From assembly GCA_004194705.1 (NCBI GenBank), contig SADC01000857.1:186001-250000 (forward strand): 64,000 nucleotides of DNA. Reading direction: 5' to 3'. Positions 61,601 to 63,950 of the stretch are shown piece by piece; position 1 is the first letter of the stretch; each line of letters begins with the position of its first letter. Source of the DNA: Ditylenchus dipsaci (lineage: Eukaryota > Nematoda > Chromadorea > Rhabditida > Anguinidae). The notes under the pieces are model-generated. The model did not search any database and was not told the DNA's origin. It was given only the letters and a program-made list of their open reading frames with translations. Position numbers and translations under genes: made by a program.

Positions 61601-63950
61601 AGGTGCCTTCGCCCAACCCTTCTCTTGGCAGGTTTCCACACACTGCTAGGCAAAATGGAATGAGGTCGCCTGTGATGGGTTCCACAAATTCTGCAAAAGA
61701 TGATAGTGATTCGGAAGAGGATGTCAGAATGGTAATAATTCTCAGCTAAAAAATCAGTGCACCGAAAATTTCGTGCACCGAAAACAATATACATTTGCAA
61801 AAGCATCCATGTATACTAGAACGAAAACAAAATTTTGCCTCTTGACCAAAAATATAGGGGGGGGGAGGCTATTCGCTAATAGCGCCCAATTTTTCATATA
61901 TTTTGAGCAGAACATAGATTTGAGTCATTACATCCCATTTAACAGAGTGGCACGACTTACTTAGAGCACGTAATAGGCATTTATCAGATTGCTGAAAATT
62001 GTTTGGTTGGTGCCTCGGTGCGGTGCCGATATTCCGAAATTTATAGCACTAACTAAGACTCGCAGCTGTGCTTATTTTGTGAATGTGCGCCTTCAAAATT
62101 TCTGATAATTTGAAGAAAACTTGACTATTATTTACTTTCATCTTGTAAAGTGAAGCAAGTCACGGCAATCGACTTGCTATATTAAGTTTATTTTTCGCAA
62201 AAAAGCAAATGCTGATTTTCAAGAAGCCCATCAAAAAAGGACTTTTGCGAGGCCTTGATAAATTGTATGAATACTTTACCTTTTTTTAATTGTTTCTTTG
62301 AAAAAATCAGGCAAAGAAACTCAAAGGTTGGATACTTATGAAAAATTCATAAGAGAGAAGACCACTACGGATCCCACATGATACTTTTGACAATAACGCA
62401 CTTCGCGAACTTTTACGCTTCCTCCCGTTTCGTTTATAACTAAAAGCTTGTTTATAATAATCAGCCGGTTTGCAGAAAAACATACGACATCCACCTCCTA
62501 GGAAGCCTAAAAAGCGAGTGAATGGTAACTTTGCAGCCTCCAACGACTCCACTACCTCAGGAGGTCCTGCTAGCTTGCCGGCTCTTCCATCTTCTGGCTA
62601 CCAAAGTCAAAACCATAGTAGTGCTAACAGCACAGCCTCTAATAGTCCAATAGACACCTCCTCCACCACACTTCATAATGCTCACAACAATCACAAAAGC
62701 AATGTTCTGAGGTAAAGATTTCTTCACAGAGACGGATAAATTAATTACAGTCGACGCTCTCGATAAGATACACCCCTAAAGTTCGTTCTCGCCTTGGCCC
62801 GACACTTTTTTTAACATGATTTCTTAAATGTTTTGCCAAATGTGATTCGCCAGTCCAGTCGGAAATATCGCAAGGATTCAGATTTTACCGATGGTTTTTA
62901 CTATCGACAAAAGTTTTGCCGATAAGACCCGCAACGCTCTCTATAAGATACACCTTTTCGAGATTTAGGTGTATCTTTTAGAGAGCGTTGCGAGTACTAG
63001 ACTGACGAATCACATTTGGCAAAACATTTGAAAAATCAGGTCAGAAAATGTGTCGGACCCGAGGCGGGAACGAACTTTAGGGGTGTATGTTGTAGAAAAC
63101 GTCGACTATACTCATTTACAAATTTTATAAATTTGTGAATTTTTCAAAGTAATTCGAAACTGGCATCTAAAACTCAATGCGTACGAAACCTATCACTTAC
63201 AAGTTTTTAGTTCATAATATTTAACGAAAATTCTCATGAATGAGATTTCTTGTCTGCTGGGTCCATGCATGAAAAATAATAATCCTCTTTTGCAAAAATA
63301 AATTTCAGGATATCAAGACCAGCAATAGCCATTGCCAATCCCTTGTGCATGCCTGGCAGTACCTCCCCTCAACCTATTAGACAGTCAACTGTAGGAGTGT
63401 GGAGACCCCAGCACCTATTGAATTGTCCTCCACGACATCAGCTATTCCTAGAACTAACCCTTATGTGGAGTCTAGGCCAATTGCTTCAGCCAGAACTGGT
63501 CCAAGCATAGTTAACCCATCTACAGTCAACCCTGCTACAGTTGGCAGATTGATGGTGGTGAAGCCAACCAGCAATACAGCTGAAATAGTGATTGATGGTA
63601 CAGTAGCCGACAAAACTGAGGGTAGTCACAGGTTTTCATCTGCTCCATTGCTTGTAGTCCAGCCAAATACTGGTAAAGAGGCATTAGGAATAGCCGAAAA
63701 GTCCTGCTCAGACTCGACAAATGATAGCGAAGTGGGCGTTAAAAAACTAATTTACCCTTTTATGATTGACTTTTTTCAGGTGATAGAATGTCAAAAACGC
63801 CAAATCCAAAAGTTAATGAGAGAGAACAACGAGCTGAAGAAAGCGCTGGCCAATCGAAATTCAGAAGTGACCAGTATTAGCAATAAACAGGTAATCAGAA
63901 GATTTAAGTCAAGGAAAAGTTTCACCCTACCCAGCGCCGCCACTACTTGA
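10311..63950 (+). CDS. SynGAP/DAB2IP/raskol/GAP-2 family Ras GTPase-activating protein (whole gene)
   Basis: The product should accelerate GTP hydrolysis by Ras and Rap proteins, acting at membranes through its PH and C2 domains. That is family knowledge. Seen here are: [11 protein letters not shown]; a PH-like segment split over exons 6-8 ([20 protein letters not shown]); a C2 domain ([28 protein letters not shown]); and a RasGAP domain with the arginine finger in FRGNSLATK (about residue 585) and [12 protein letters not shown] (about residue 698). The C-terminal tail has SSGYQS and a coiled coil. Exons: 10311-10683, 11918-12102, 12767-12826, 14913-15010, 32002-32264, 37100-37200, 37333-37355, 50176-50376, 50430-50549, 52540-52750, 52800-52842, 53434-53576, 57231-57502, 59939-60121, 60173-60329, 60376-60433, 60623-60725, 61185-61731, 62476-62711, 63309 onward. 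Phases agree throughout until a frame break near 63391. About 1,330 residues, usual for the family. Confidence 0.93.
10886..10997. mobile_element. hAT-type MITE, 112 bp, with exact 8-bp duplication
   Basis: The ends TAGGGTTGTCGAG and CTCGACAACCCTA are inverted repeats. The insert is flanked on both sides by gataggag (10878-10885 and 10998-11005). The inside is built of TCGAG/CTCGA words (tcgagtactcgactcgac), making it almost wholly self-complementary. An 8-bp duplication with TAGGG ends is the hAT signature. Confidence 0.92.
11000..11005. other. Right target duplication of the hAT MITE (partial span)
   Basis: The 8-bp duplication gataggag spans 10998-11005 and matches 10878-10885 on the left of the MITE at 10886-10997. 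Confidence 0.85.
11398..11832. repeat. Tigger-related foldback, GTCGACTGTA ends
   Basis: Both ends carry a gtcgactgta word (near 11398 and 11822). The arms contain aagttcgttcccagctaggatc and a bright relative of the core found at 59427-59856, 62752-63110 and 36473-36655. It lies in intron 1. The open frames inside are repeat artefacts. Confidence 0.6.
11918..12102 (+). CDS. RasGAP exon 2
   Basis: Acceptor TTATTTCAG, donor CAT|GTAAGC. Of the three frames, only the one continuing exon 1 is open across the exon ([17 protein letters not shown] through [10 protein letters not shown]). Charged, probably unstructured region before the KRTKS motif. Ends in phase 0. Confidence 0.85.
12138..12719 (-). 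mobile_element. Internally deleted mariner-type element
   Basis: The ends are near TTAGGTTGTCTTAAAAGT and its complement (GACAACCTTA), with TA outside each end. The arms pair for about 150 bp. In the centre, on the minus strand (about 12380-12465), is [20 protein letters not shown], which resembles the C-terminal tail of mariner transposases (GI..L..RW.K). The rest of the transposase, including the catalytic DDD region, is missing. Lies in intron 2. Confidence 0.75.
12767..12826 (+). CDS. RasGAP exon 3, 60 nt
   Basis: Acceptor TTTTTCAG, donor GCG|GTTAGT. Encodes [20 protein letters not shown] in frame, phase 0 on both sides, so skipping it would keep the frame. Serine-rich linker. Confidence 0.8.
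13078..13975. repeat. Complex foldback with C-run/G-run ends, copy A
   Basis: Begins gctactgtcatata followed by a C-run and ends with a G-run, tatattacagtaacgc. Nested hairpins include a central one at about 13335-13440 (aaggtaagtgcgtgcgcgc with its complement) and a 13450-13515 palindrome. A near-identical copy lies at 50681-51668, and fragments at 10105-10175 and 31190-31430. The open frames inside are shared repeat sequence, not genes. Confidence 0.85.
14455..14662. repeat. Foldback, acaaaagccccaaaaagg ends
   Basis: The left arm acaaaagccccaaaaagg is answered by ccttttttggagcttttgt at the right. The centre is a second hairpin with gtatataa words. Lies in intron 3. Confidence 0.7.
14913..15010 (+). 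CDS. RasGAP exon 4: KRTKS motif
   Basis: Acceptor TATTTGCAG, donor CT|GTGAGT, phase 2 at the end. Encodes [13 protein letters not shown] followed by [12 protein letters not shown]. The KRTKS-(V/Q)-x-K-(L/I) block upstream of the PH domain is a hallmark of SynGAP, DAB2IP and nGAP proteins, and fixes the identity of the 5' half. Confidence 0.92.
15111..15532. repeat. Near-perfect 420-bp palindrome
   Basis: From taagcctcgtgtccaatgac to its complement at the right, the arms of about 200 bp match with very few differences. The inner arms carry ctctgcctttcactctgcc and its complement. High arm identity implies recent insertion or arm-to-arm conversion. Related in its inner words to 593-1012 and 35191-35610. 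Confidence 0.9.
15944..15995 (-). repeat. tRNA-like fragment
   Basis: The minus strand contains GAGTTTAAATCCTACTGGTG, close to a B box, plus an AAGTTGGTAGAA D-arm-like stretch. Not an intact tRNA. Confidence 0.35.
16435..18366. mobile_element. Mutator-like element, about 417-bp inverted repeats
   Basis: The terminal arms 16435-16853 and 17950-18366 are near-perfect inverted repeats starting TGAAAACACCCCTC. The subterminal part repeats aaaatgtgtaaatcacccc several times. Long TIRs and an internal SWIM-type gene are typical of MULEs. I see no target duplication. A related short element with a different subterminal word lies at 27472-28047. Confidence 0.8.
16873..17599 (+). pseudogene. Deleted MULE-type gene: FLYWCH-like and SWIM parts
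   Basis: The first block (16873-17100) follows a TTTCAG and encodes a tryptophan/cysteine-rich domain ([20 protein letters not shown]) like the FLYWCH or BED-like N-terminus of MULE proteins. The second block (about 17190-17295) has [12 protein letters not shown] and resembles the helical segment after it. The third has [16 protein letters not shown], a CxC-x-CxH SWIM zinc finger, then a basic tail ([12 protein letters not shown]) and a TGA at 17597. The catalytic DDE core expected between blocks two and three is absent, and the first junction does not keep frame as I read it. Probably a non-autonomous derivative. Confidence 0.7.
18700..19240. other. No gene seen; trinucleotide patches
   Basis: Contains short (aat)n/(tta)n tracts near 18900-18950 and is otherwise low-repeat. 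No exon with splice sites and a recognisable peptide. Confidence 0.5.
19245..19432. repeat. C-run/G-run element with TTAGGC-like core
   Basis: C-run at 19245-19260, G-run at 19403-19412, then ccagtagcgct. The core repeats ctaagcctaagcc. Member of the family described at 3353-3650. Confidence 0.65.
19858..20170 (-). repeat. tRNA-related SINE
   Basis: On the minus strand the head (20105-20170) has a perfect B box in AAAGGTTCGAACCCTGG. The body that follows (ataaactagtttttcatag ... ggtatccaccgcc ... ccgaaattttggatt) recurs on the minus strand at 56560-56690. A polymerase III head plus a shared body on two loci supports a SINE family. Confidence 0.6.
20743..20996. mobile_element. TACAGGGTGTCTC element, about 250 bp
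   Basis: The ends CAGGGTGTCTCAAAAGT and the matching GAGACACCCTG are inverted and TA-flanked. The subterminal ttgggtactttttgaaaatt is mirrored. A non-autonomous element of the widespread CAGGGTG-ended class. Confidence 0.75.
22503..23115. repeat. GCGCC-rich composite repeat
   Basis: Outer words CCATAGGCGTA (22508) and TGCCTATGG (23104) bracket an inner pair tagttgcacg (22624) and cgtgcaacta (23042). Between them lie gcgccggcgcc clusters. The inner boundary gtgcaactatgg also ends the GCGCC repeat at 32877-33277, so the inner element is a family member inserted in, or fused with, an outer one. Confidence 0.6.
23697..23835. repeat. GGCACCGGTGCC subterminal array, left side of hAT
   Basis: Tandem ggcaccggtgccggtgcc words, each a near palindrome. 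The matching block is at 24783-24908. Fragments of the same vocabulary at 51915-52055 and 62014-62030 are probably decayed copies. Confidence 0.85.
24543..24656 (+). pseudogene. hAT transposase C-terminal dimerisation fragment
   Basis: Encodes [20 protein letters not shown] directly followed by [13 protein letters not shown] and a TAA. This matches the hATC block (the TSA...ER.FS motif) that dimerises hAT transposases. Upstream, 24370-24460 contains [20 protein letters not shown] in another frame, consistent with the preceding region. The zinc finger and catalytic residues are not found, so this is a relic. Confidence 0.8.
25165..25260 (-). repeat. Tandem 13-15-bp repeat, Gly/Phe-rich frame
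   Basis: Repeats of ccgccaaattttc give on the minus strand [19 protein letters not shown] short repeat, more likely a microsatellite-like array than a protein. Confidence 0.6.
26228..27165. repeat. Large foldback, about 940 bp
   Basis: Left words ttaacaccaaattcgggtta, gaatttgacgtcaaaattt and caagattttgcaagaaattg are mirrored in order on the right (caatttttcttgcaaaat type, aaattttgacgtcaaattc, taaacctgaatttggtgt). The arms are about 390 bp, diverged and AT-rich. Confidence 0.75.
27472..28047. mobile_element. TGAAAACTCCCG inverted-repeat element
   Basis: TGAAAACTCCCGGCAAATG at the left is mirrored by catttgccgggagttttca at the right. The subterminal parts repeat tgtgaaatttctcg words. The architecture copies the MULE at 16435-18366 (TGAAAACnCCC end, then aaatgtgt(g)aaat repeats), so it is probably a relative. 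No recognisable protein inside. Confidence 0.75.
28505..28735. repeat. Foldback, AAAGGCCATTGCCG ends
   Basis: aaaggccattgccgtctc at the left and caatggccctttaa at the right, with a second inner pair agcttctgtacggattttt / cgtacagaagttcaatga. Same inner pair as 38560-38690. Confidence 0.65.
29200..29530 (+). other. Low-repeat patch with an open frame, unassigned
   Basis: Two overlapping open frames of 83-96 codons and a GC content above the surroundings. No domain is recognised and no phase-compatible splice pair with the RasGAP gene was found. It could be an unrecognised exon or a conserved non-coding patch. Confidence 0.25.
30285..30345 (-). repeat. tRNA-like fragment
   Basis: The minus strand has CACGGATTCGATCTTCG, a B-box-like block, after a gtttaactggtttacgg A-box-like stretch. 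Not an intact tRNA. Confidence 0.35.
31190..31430. repeat. Fragment of the 13-kb/50-kb foldback family
   Basis: Shares ttctcggaatcatgtctaag, the gcgcatctc hairpin and tgcataccagagttatttat with copy A, but lacks the C-run and G-run ends. Further accaagg/ccttggt words follow to 31550. Confidence 0.75.
32002..32264 (+). CDS. RasGAP exon 5
   Basis: Follows a 17-kb intron. Acceptor ATTTTCAG, donor A|GTAAGT. The single leading G completes Leu with CT from exon 4, then [20 protein letters not shown]. The region carries a second serine/arginine stretch ([16 protein letters not shown]) like the RSHESL sequence between KRTKS and the PH domain in vertebrate homologues. Ends in phase 1. Confidence 0.9.
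32877..33277. repeat. GCGCC-rich element, CATAGTT(T/G)CACG ends
   Basis: catagtttcacgc at the left is answered by cgtgcaactatgg at the right. Gcgccggcg-type clusters sit near both ends. Same family as the inner part of 22503-23115. Confidence 0.65.
34331..34788 (-). pseudogene. Unidentified coding remnant, frame-broken, antisense to the RasGAP gene
   Basis: One minus-strand frame reads from about 34788 to 34553 ([18 protein letters not shown] ... [20 protein letters not shown] ... [15 protein letters not shown]). A second continues from 34555 to a TAA-type stop at 34331 ([16 protein letters not shown] ... [13 protein letters not shown] ... [15 protein letters not shown]). They join at about 34550 by a one-step frame change. 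Composition and amino-acid complexity look coding, unlike the intron around it. An AATAAA lies downstream (about 34280). I do not recognise the protein. It abuts the MITE at 34798. It could be a retrocopy fragment, a transposon gene piece, or a small nested gene with an undetected intron. Confidence 0.5.
34798..35026. mobile_element. CCGTATT-family MITE, AGCGCCC subtype
   Basis: TA-flanked ends CCGTATTTCCTCTAATAAGC and their complement. The inner arms agcgcccc / gggcgct form a tight palindrome at 34995-35009. Shares the ttttggttgagcacccgaaa core with the copies at 5.2 and 45.6 kb. Confidence 0.88.
35191..35610. repeat. Palindrome, about 420 bp
   Basis: Left taagtcgtccgctcccaatt, right aatcgctcactcattgggga. 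The inner arms gtttatttgcaatctacatc and complement pair around a tandem of gcactctacattgcactc. Same layout as 15111-15532. Confidence 0.8.
36106..36198. mobile_element. Short CCGTATT-family MITE, ACGCG subtype
   Basis: CCGTATTTCCTCTAATTAACG at the left; the right end gcgttagtcagaggaatggccg followed by TA is degenerate. A decayed member. Confidence 0.6.
36473..36655. repeat. Single arm of the Tigger-related foldback
   Basis: From ttcgttctcgccttgggtcc to cgcaacgctctctatgag the sequence is nearly identical to the left arm of 62752-63110 but has no partner arm here. Confidence 0.75.
37100..37200 (+). CDS. RasGAP exon 6: start of PH-like domain
   Basis: Acceptor GTTTCAG, donor CAG|GTAAGA. Encodes, after a split Ser, [20 protein letters not shown] and [13 protein letters not shown]. 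It aligns with the PH segment of SynGAP/DAB2IP that has the (K/H)-P-x-H-S-S-(I/V)-L core. Ends in phase 0. Confidence 0.9.
37333..37355 (+). CDS. RasGAP exon 7: 23-nt microexon
   Basis: Acceptor TTTTTCAG, donor GAG|GTAGGC. Encodes ARTRWIE plus AG of a split Ser. It corresponds to the conserved A-x-E-R-D-K-W-M-E strand of the family, so it is needed to complete the PH-like domain. Being 23 nt, skipping it would shift the frame. The next exon lies 12.8 kb away. Confidence 0.88.
37490..37690. repeat. GCGCC-rich repeat fragment
   Basis: Clusters of ggcgccggg/ cggcgcc separated by AT-rich sequence. Ends not resolved. Confidence 0.55.
38517..38705. repeat. Foldback fragment with cttctgtacgg arms
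   Basis: agctttgtacggattttcaa near 38577 is mirrored by aaaatccgtacagaagttc near 38664. Same inner pair as 28505-28735. Confidence 0.65.
38781..38914. mobile_element. CCGTATT-family MITE, short copy
   Basis: TA on both sides; ends CCGTATTTTCT and agaaaatacgg. Contains the complement of the shared ttttggttgagcac core in reverse orientation. 134 bp. Confidence 0.8.
39200..39560 (+). other. Low-repeat patch, unassigned open frame
   Basis: A 102-codon frame starts at 39212 without recognisable domain or splice sites that fit the RasGAP phases. No repeat structure. Function unknown. Confidence 0.25.
39789..40412. repeat. Foldback, GTATAGAATAC ends
   Basis: ggtatagaatac with a C-run at the left is answered by gtattctatac at the right. 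The arms match through gccagccagcgcaaaattta, ttgcttctcatggtctg and ctgagaaatcgaaaaaaa. The middle includes a tcccgagaagtactc fragment of the 13-kb family. Confidence 0.8.
41060..41456. repeat. C-run/G-run element with TTAGGC-like core, interrupted by a MITE
   Basis: Ends cctactatagaatacccc and ggggtattctatagtagcgc. The core has gcctaagggctaagcctaaac. A CCGTATT MITE splits it at 41118-41272. Removing it and one TA restores the aagtaaaagtacc(c/t)aaattta seen uninterrupted at 3427-3447. Confidence 0.88.
41118..41272. mobile_element. CCGTATT-family MITE, ATCCCAC subtype
   Basis: Flanked by TA at 41116-41117 and 41273-41274. Ends CCGTATTCTCTCTAATAATC. The right arm holds two copies of tgtgggattattagag. 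The empty paralogous site at 3427-3447 shows directly that TA was duplicated. Confidence 0.93.
41457..42325. repeat. Inverted-repeat element with arms of 20-bp tandem repeats
   Basis: The left arm (41460-41610) is a tandem of gtagcaaatttactctttttt, then aagcaaatccgattttcgtc and gtgtgcttatta. The right arm (42138-42322) is the reverse complement in reverse order. The centre (41610-42130) has no recognised gene. Confidence 0.8.
42700..43100. other. Low-repeat patch, no gene seen
   Basis: More balanced composition than its neighbours. Short open frames without splice-site support. Confidence 0.3.
43557..43945. repeat. Foldback, about 390 bp
   Basis: ggctaatctggtttaagg, tgcgcatattattaagcttg and gttctgaacccgcttaca at the left are mirrored in order at 43880-43945. 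AT-rich loop. Confidence 0.8.
45158..47217 (-). pseudogene. Tigger/pogo transposase, intron-bearing and inactivated
   Basis: Begins [17 protein letters not shown] (ATG at 47217) with a psq/CENP-B-type helix-turn-helix ([16 protein letters not shown]), exon 46921-47217. Exon 46608-46874 has the first catalytic Asp in [14 protein letters not shown]. Exon 46375-46552 has the central DDE sheet ([20 protein letters not shown]). Block 46196-46320 has the second Asp in [11 protein letters not shown], and exon 45940-46144 the third in [11 protein letters not shown]. Acidic C-terminal exons lie at 45461-45616 and 45158-45372 (stop TAA at 45158). Defects: a 1-nt loss near 46213-46220 shifts the frame between the second and third Asp, and the join between 46375 and 46320 lacks about ten conserved residues. 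Hence not active as it stands. Confidence 0.88.
45650..45919. mobile_element. CCGTATT-family MITE, AACGGCC subtype, inside the Tigger
   Basis: TA-flanked ends CCGTATTTGCTCTAATAATC. The left arm has three tandem units (ctctaataaacggccac). The right arm has aaacggccatggccgattat. It lies in an intron of the transposase, so it inserted after the Tigger. Confidence 0.88.
47377..49550. repeat. Satellite of the Tigger end: 23 units of about 80-100 bp
   Basis: Each unit is a constant spacer (ggcatgttttacctaatttt through accaaatcggtctagggg) plus two to four copies of the 16-17-bp word gtgccgttaaatcgagg. I count 23 spacers. Differences are few: one atgttttagc, one shortened atgtttacc, and two units with one g missing. 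The subterminal word is probably the transposase-binding site, which is inference from pogo/Tigger biology. Confidence 0.95.
49553..50175. other. Intron 7 remainder, no gene seen
   Basis: Contains a ggcgtacccaggggtgagc word (49893-49912) like those at 16190 and 22510, a probable repeat end. Nothing else recognised. Confidence 0.5.
50176..50376 (+). CDS. RasGAP exon 8: end of PH-like domain and C2 start
   Basis: Acceptor TTTTTAG, donor GG|GTAAAT. The leading T completes AG of the microexon (Ser), then [20 protein letters not shown] and [32 protein letters not shown] and FWGEYYEF. This is the family's C2 domain, which binds membranes and contributes to RapGAP activity in SynGAP (family knowledge). 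Ends in phase 2. Confidence 0.96.
50430..50549 (+). CDS. RasGAP exon 9: C2 domain end, two possible donors
   Basis: Acceptor ATTTTAG. Encodes [20 protein letters not shown] through [11 protein letters not shown] place the donor at 50550 (GAGTG|GTTAAC), because joining exon 10 then gives AEWYNVSSG, matching the family's (E/V)KWYPV. A better consensus donor (AAA|GTAAGG, 50494) inside the exon would join exon 10 out of frame and meet TAA after 19 codons. The intron before this exon is only 53 nt. Confidence 0.85.
50681..51668. repeat. Complex foldback with C-run/G-run ends, copy B
   Basis: Nearly identical to 13078-13975, including gtttaaggtaagtgcgtgcg, the 51100-51180 hairpin and the long unique right half. 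Both ends have two to three stacked C-run or G-run blocks (gctactgtaatatacccc), unlike copy A where they are fewer. Confidence 0.88.
51900..52060. repeat. Decayed GGCACCGG repeat
   Basis: caccggcagttgacggcacc through ggcgccggtgccgcg. Same words as the hAT subterminal arrays at 23.7 and 24.8 kb, probably a relic. Confidence 0.5.
52540..52750 (+). CDS. RasGAP exon 10: RasGAP domain start
   Basis: Acceptor TTTTTGCAG, donor AAG|GTTAGA. The leading G completes Trp, then [20 protein letters not shown] and [18 protein letters not shown], matching the family's (I/V)-R-(I/V)-KARYQT. The end, [14 protein letters not shown], aligns with helix 1 of the catalytic domain. Phase 0 at the end. Confidence 0.95.
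52800..52842 (+). CDS. RasGAP exon 11: 43-nt microexon
   Basis: Acceptor GTATTTTAG, donor C|GTAACT; the preceding intron is 49 nt. Encodes [14 protein letters not shown] plus C, which with GT of exon 12 makes Arg. This fills the expected (E/D)-x-(L/M)-A-x-(A/S)-L-V-x-I-L segment. Without it the catalytic domain would miss a helix and the frame would shift. Confidence 0.93.
53027..53250. mobile_element. GGGTGTCCAATAAAAAACT element
   Basis: Left gggtgtccaataaaaaact, right agtttttataggacaccc; inverted ends of about 20 bp. CAGGGTGTCC-type non-autonomous element in intron 11. Confidence 0.65.
53434..53576 (+). CDS. RasGAP exon 12: arginine finger
   Basis: Acceptor AATTTTCAG, donor CAG|GTGAGT. 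Encodes [20 protein letters not shown] then [19 protein letters not shown]. The Arg of [10 protein letters not shown] (codon 53508-53510) aligns with the catalytic arginine finger of p120GAP (LFR...LA). Present, so the domain should be catalytically competent. Phase 0 at the end. Confidence 0.97.
53761..57018. mobile_element. TA-flanked element, CAGGGTGGGCC ends, 3.26 kb
   Basis: Ends CAGGGTGGGCCATGAAA and its complement ttggcccaccctg, with TA at 53759-53760 and 57019-57020. A second inverted pair (53821-53950 and 56690-56828) carries aaggggccaaacgactta and ttttattgtttttgtg. Inside are the minus-strand peptide array (54700-55720) and, at 56560-56690, a SINE-body copy. No transposase is recognised. 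Confidence 0.75.
54700..55720 (-). repeat. Eight-copy array of about 133 bp encoding a basic peptide motif
   Basis: The minus strand repeats cgaagaatcaagatgctcaa followed by cccgcgtggtggtcat, at plus positions near 54736, 54866, 55050, 55186, 55318, 55451, 55521 and 55643. Read in one frame per unit this gives (K/C)RRIK-x-LNP-(R/S)-GG-(H/Q)-(S/T). Codons vary at third positions (CTC/CTA/CTT/TTA, GGT/GGC) while the peptide holds. Several units are followed by a gtactgtgattgttgta donor-like site and preceded by tttgatcttcag acceptor-like sites about 52 nt away, with an 80-nt block between. One unit (55186) has a stop. Confidence 0.6.
57231..57502 (+). CDS. RasGAP exon 13
   Basis: Acceptor CCAATTTCAG, donor AG|GTAAAT. 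Encodes [20 protein letters not shown] (the family's C-E-V-D-P motif), then an insertion-like Ser/Gln stretch and [17 protein letters not shown] with [10 protein letters not shown]. The last two bases start the split Arg of FLR. That Arg corresponds to the stabilising Arg of p120GAP (FLR). Confidence 0.97.
57569..57818. repeat. C-run/G-run element with TTAGGC-like core
   Basis: gcgctagtagcgaatac with a long C-run at the left; G-run and gtattcgctactag at the right. The core carries aacaagtttaggcttagccc. Reverse orientation relative to 41060-41456. Confidence 0.85.
58450..59265. repeat. Two-level nested foldback
   Basis: Inner palindrome 58568-58940 (aatgcagggcgggaaaaatc with complement, perfectly paired tcgtcaaaaatttctataat centre). 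Outer arms 58455-58570 and 59140-59265 (caatttgacgtgaatttc, ttttcgaacactagttttt and complements) enclose it. Lies in intron 13. Confidence 0.85.
59427..59856. mobile_element. Tigger-related MITE, CAGTCAAACCTCG ends
   Basis: TA-flanked ends CAGTCAAACCTCGATTTAGT and their near complement (ggttttactg). The middle carries a second head-to-head copy of the end word (aaaacctcgatatagtggca / tgccactatatcgaggtttt). The arms contain ttcgttcccgcctagggtcc. It is 430 bp and non-coding. The end resembles the Tigger at 44859 (CAGTCAACCCTCGATTTAAC). Confidence 0.88.
59939..60121 (+). CDS. RasGAP exon 14: FLCPAI block
   Basis: Acceptor ATTTTCAG, donor TG|GTAATT. Encodes, after the split Arg, [20 protein letters not shown] and [20 protein letters not shown], then [16 protein letters not shown]-x-SP is the signature of the RasGAP core. 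Ends in phase 2 within Trp. Confidence 0.97.
60173..60329 (+). CDS. RasGAP exon 15
   Basis: Acceptor GGTTTGCAG, donor CAG|GTTCGA. Encodes [20 protein letters not shown] and [20 protein letters not shown]. The D-L-G-(R/K)-E-L-S-x-L-H motif is typical of the SynGAP branch. The preceding intron is 51 nt and the following one 46 nt. Confidence 0.95.
60376..60433 (+). CDS. RasGAP exon 16, 58 nt
   Basis: Acceptor TTATTTTAG, donor ATAG|GTAAGT. Encodes [19 protein letters not shown] plus G. Charged helix closing the RasGAP domain region. Ends in phase 1. Confidence 0.88.
60623..60725 (+). CDS. RasGAP exon 17
   Basis: Acceptor TTTTTTCCAG, donor AAAG|GTAAGT. Encodes, after a split Val, [20 protein letters not shown] and [13 protein letters not shown]. 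Asn/Ser-rich linker after the catalytic domain. Ends in phase 2. Confidence 0.85.
61185..61731 (+). CDS. RasGAP exon 18: low-complexity tail
   Basis: Acceptor CCATTTCAG, donor ATG|GTAATA. 182 codons, rich in Ser, Asn, His, Gln and Pro, with an acidic end ([11 protein letters not shown]). A tandem-like pair reads [19 protein letters not shown] and [10 protein letters not shown]; both (I/L)YD(D/E)(T/V)P sites resemble tyrosine motifs. No folded domain, as in homologues. Phase 0 at the end. Confidence 0.9.
62476..62711 (+). CDS. RasGAP exon 19
   Basis: Acceptor GGTTTGCAG, donor CTGAG|GTAAAG. Encodes [20 protein letters not shown], a proline/lysine motif that could bind SH3 domains (inference), then [12 protein letters not shown]. 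The SSGYQS block is shared with SynGAP and DAB2IP. Ends in phase 2. Confidence 0.9.
62752..63110. repeat. Tigger-related foldback, CAGTCGACGCTCTCGATAAG ends
   Basis: cagtcgacgctctcgataag and acgtcgact near the right end. The arms share ttcgttctcgcc and caaggattcagattttaccg with 36473-36655 and the overall plan with 59427-59856. Lies in intron 19. Confidence 0.8.
63309..63737 (+). CDS. RasGAP exon 20, with a frame break
   Basis: Acceptor AATTTCAG. After a split Arg it reads [29 protein letters not shown] in the frame continuing exon 19, but that frame stops at about 63507. From about 63399 another frame is open to the end ([20 protein letters not shown] onward). The two are joined by removing 2 nt, for example one tg of gtgtg at 63397-63401. 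Ser/Thr/Pro-rich. The break may be an assembly error, a polymorphism or a real loss. Confidence 0.7.
63780..63950 (+). CDS. RasGAP last exon in window: C-terminal coiled coil
   Basis: Preceded by TTTTTTCAG. The 42 nt before it (63738-63779, gttaaa ... cag) is divisible by three, so it may be an intron or be translated. Encodes [20 protein letters not shown] and KALANRN, a leucine-heptad coiled coil. It aligns with the C-terminal coiled coil of DAB2IP/SynGAP (I-I-D-A-Q-x-K-R-I). It then ends at TGA 63948-63950, unless the CAG|GTAATC at 63892 is a donor to an exon outside the window. Confidence 0.7.
   Translation: MIECQKRQIQKLMRENNELKKALANRNSEVTSISNKQVIRRFKSRKSFTLPSAATT

Noticed and set aside
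63391..63404. 14-nt GT...AG stretch that would repair the frame if spliced
   Set aside because: Far too short for a metazoan spliceosomal intron; a 2-nt indel is simpler.
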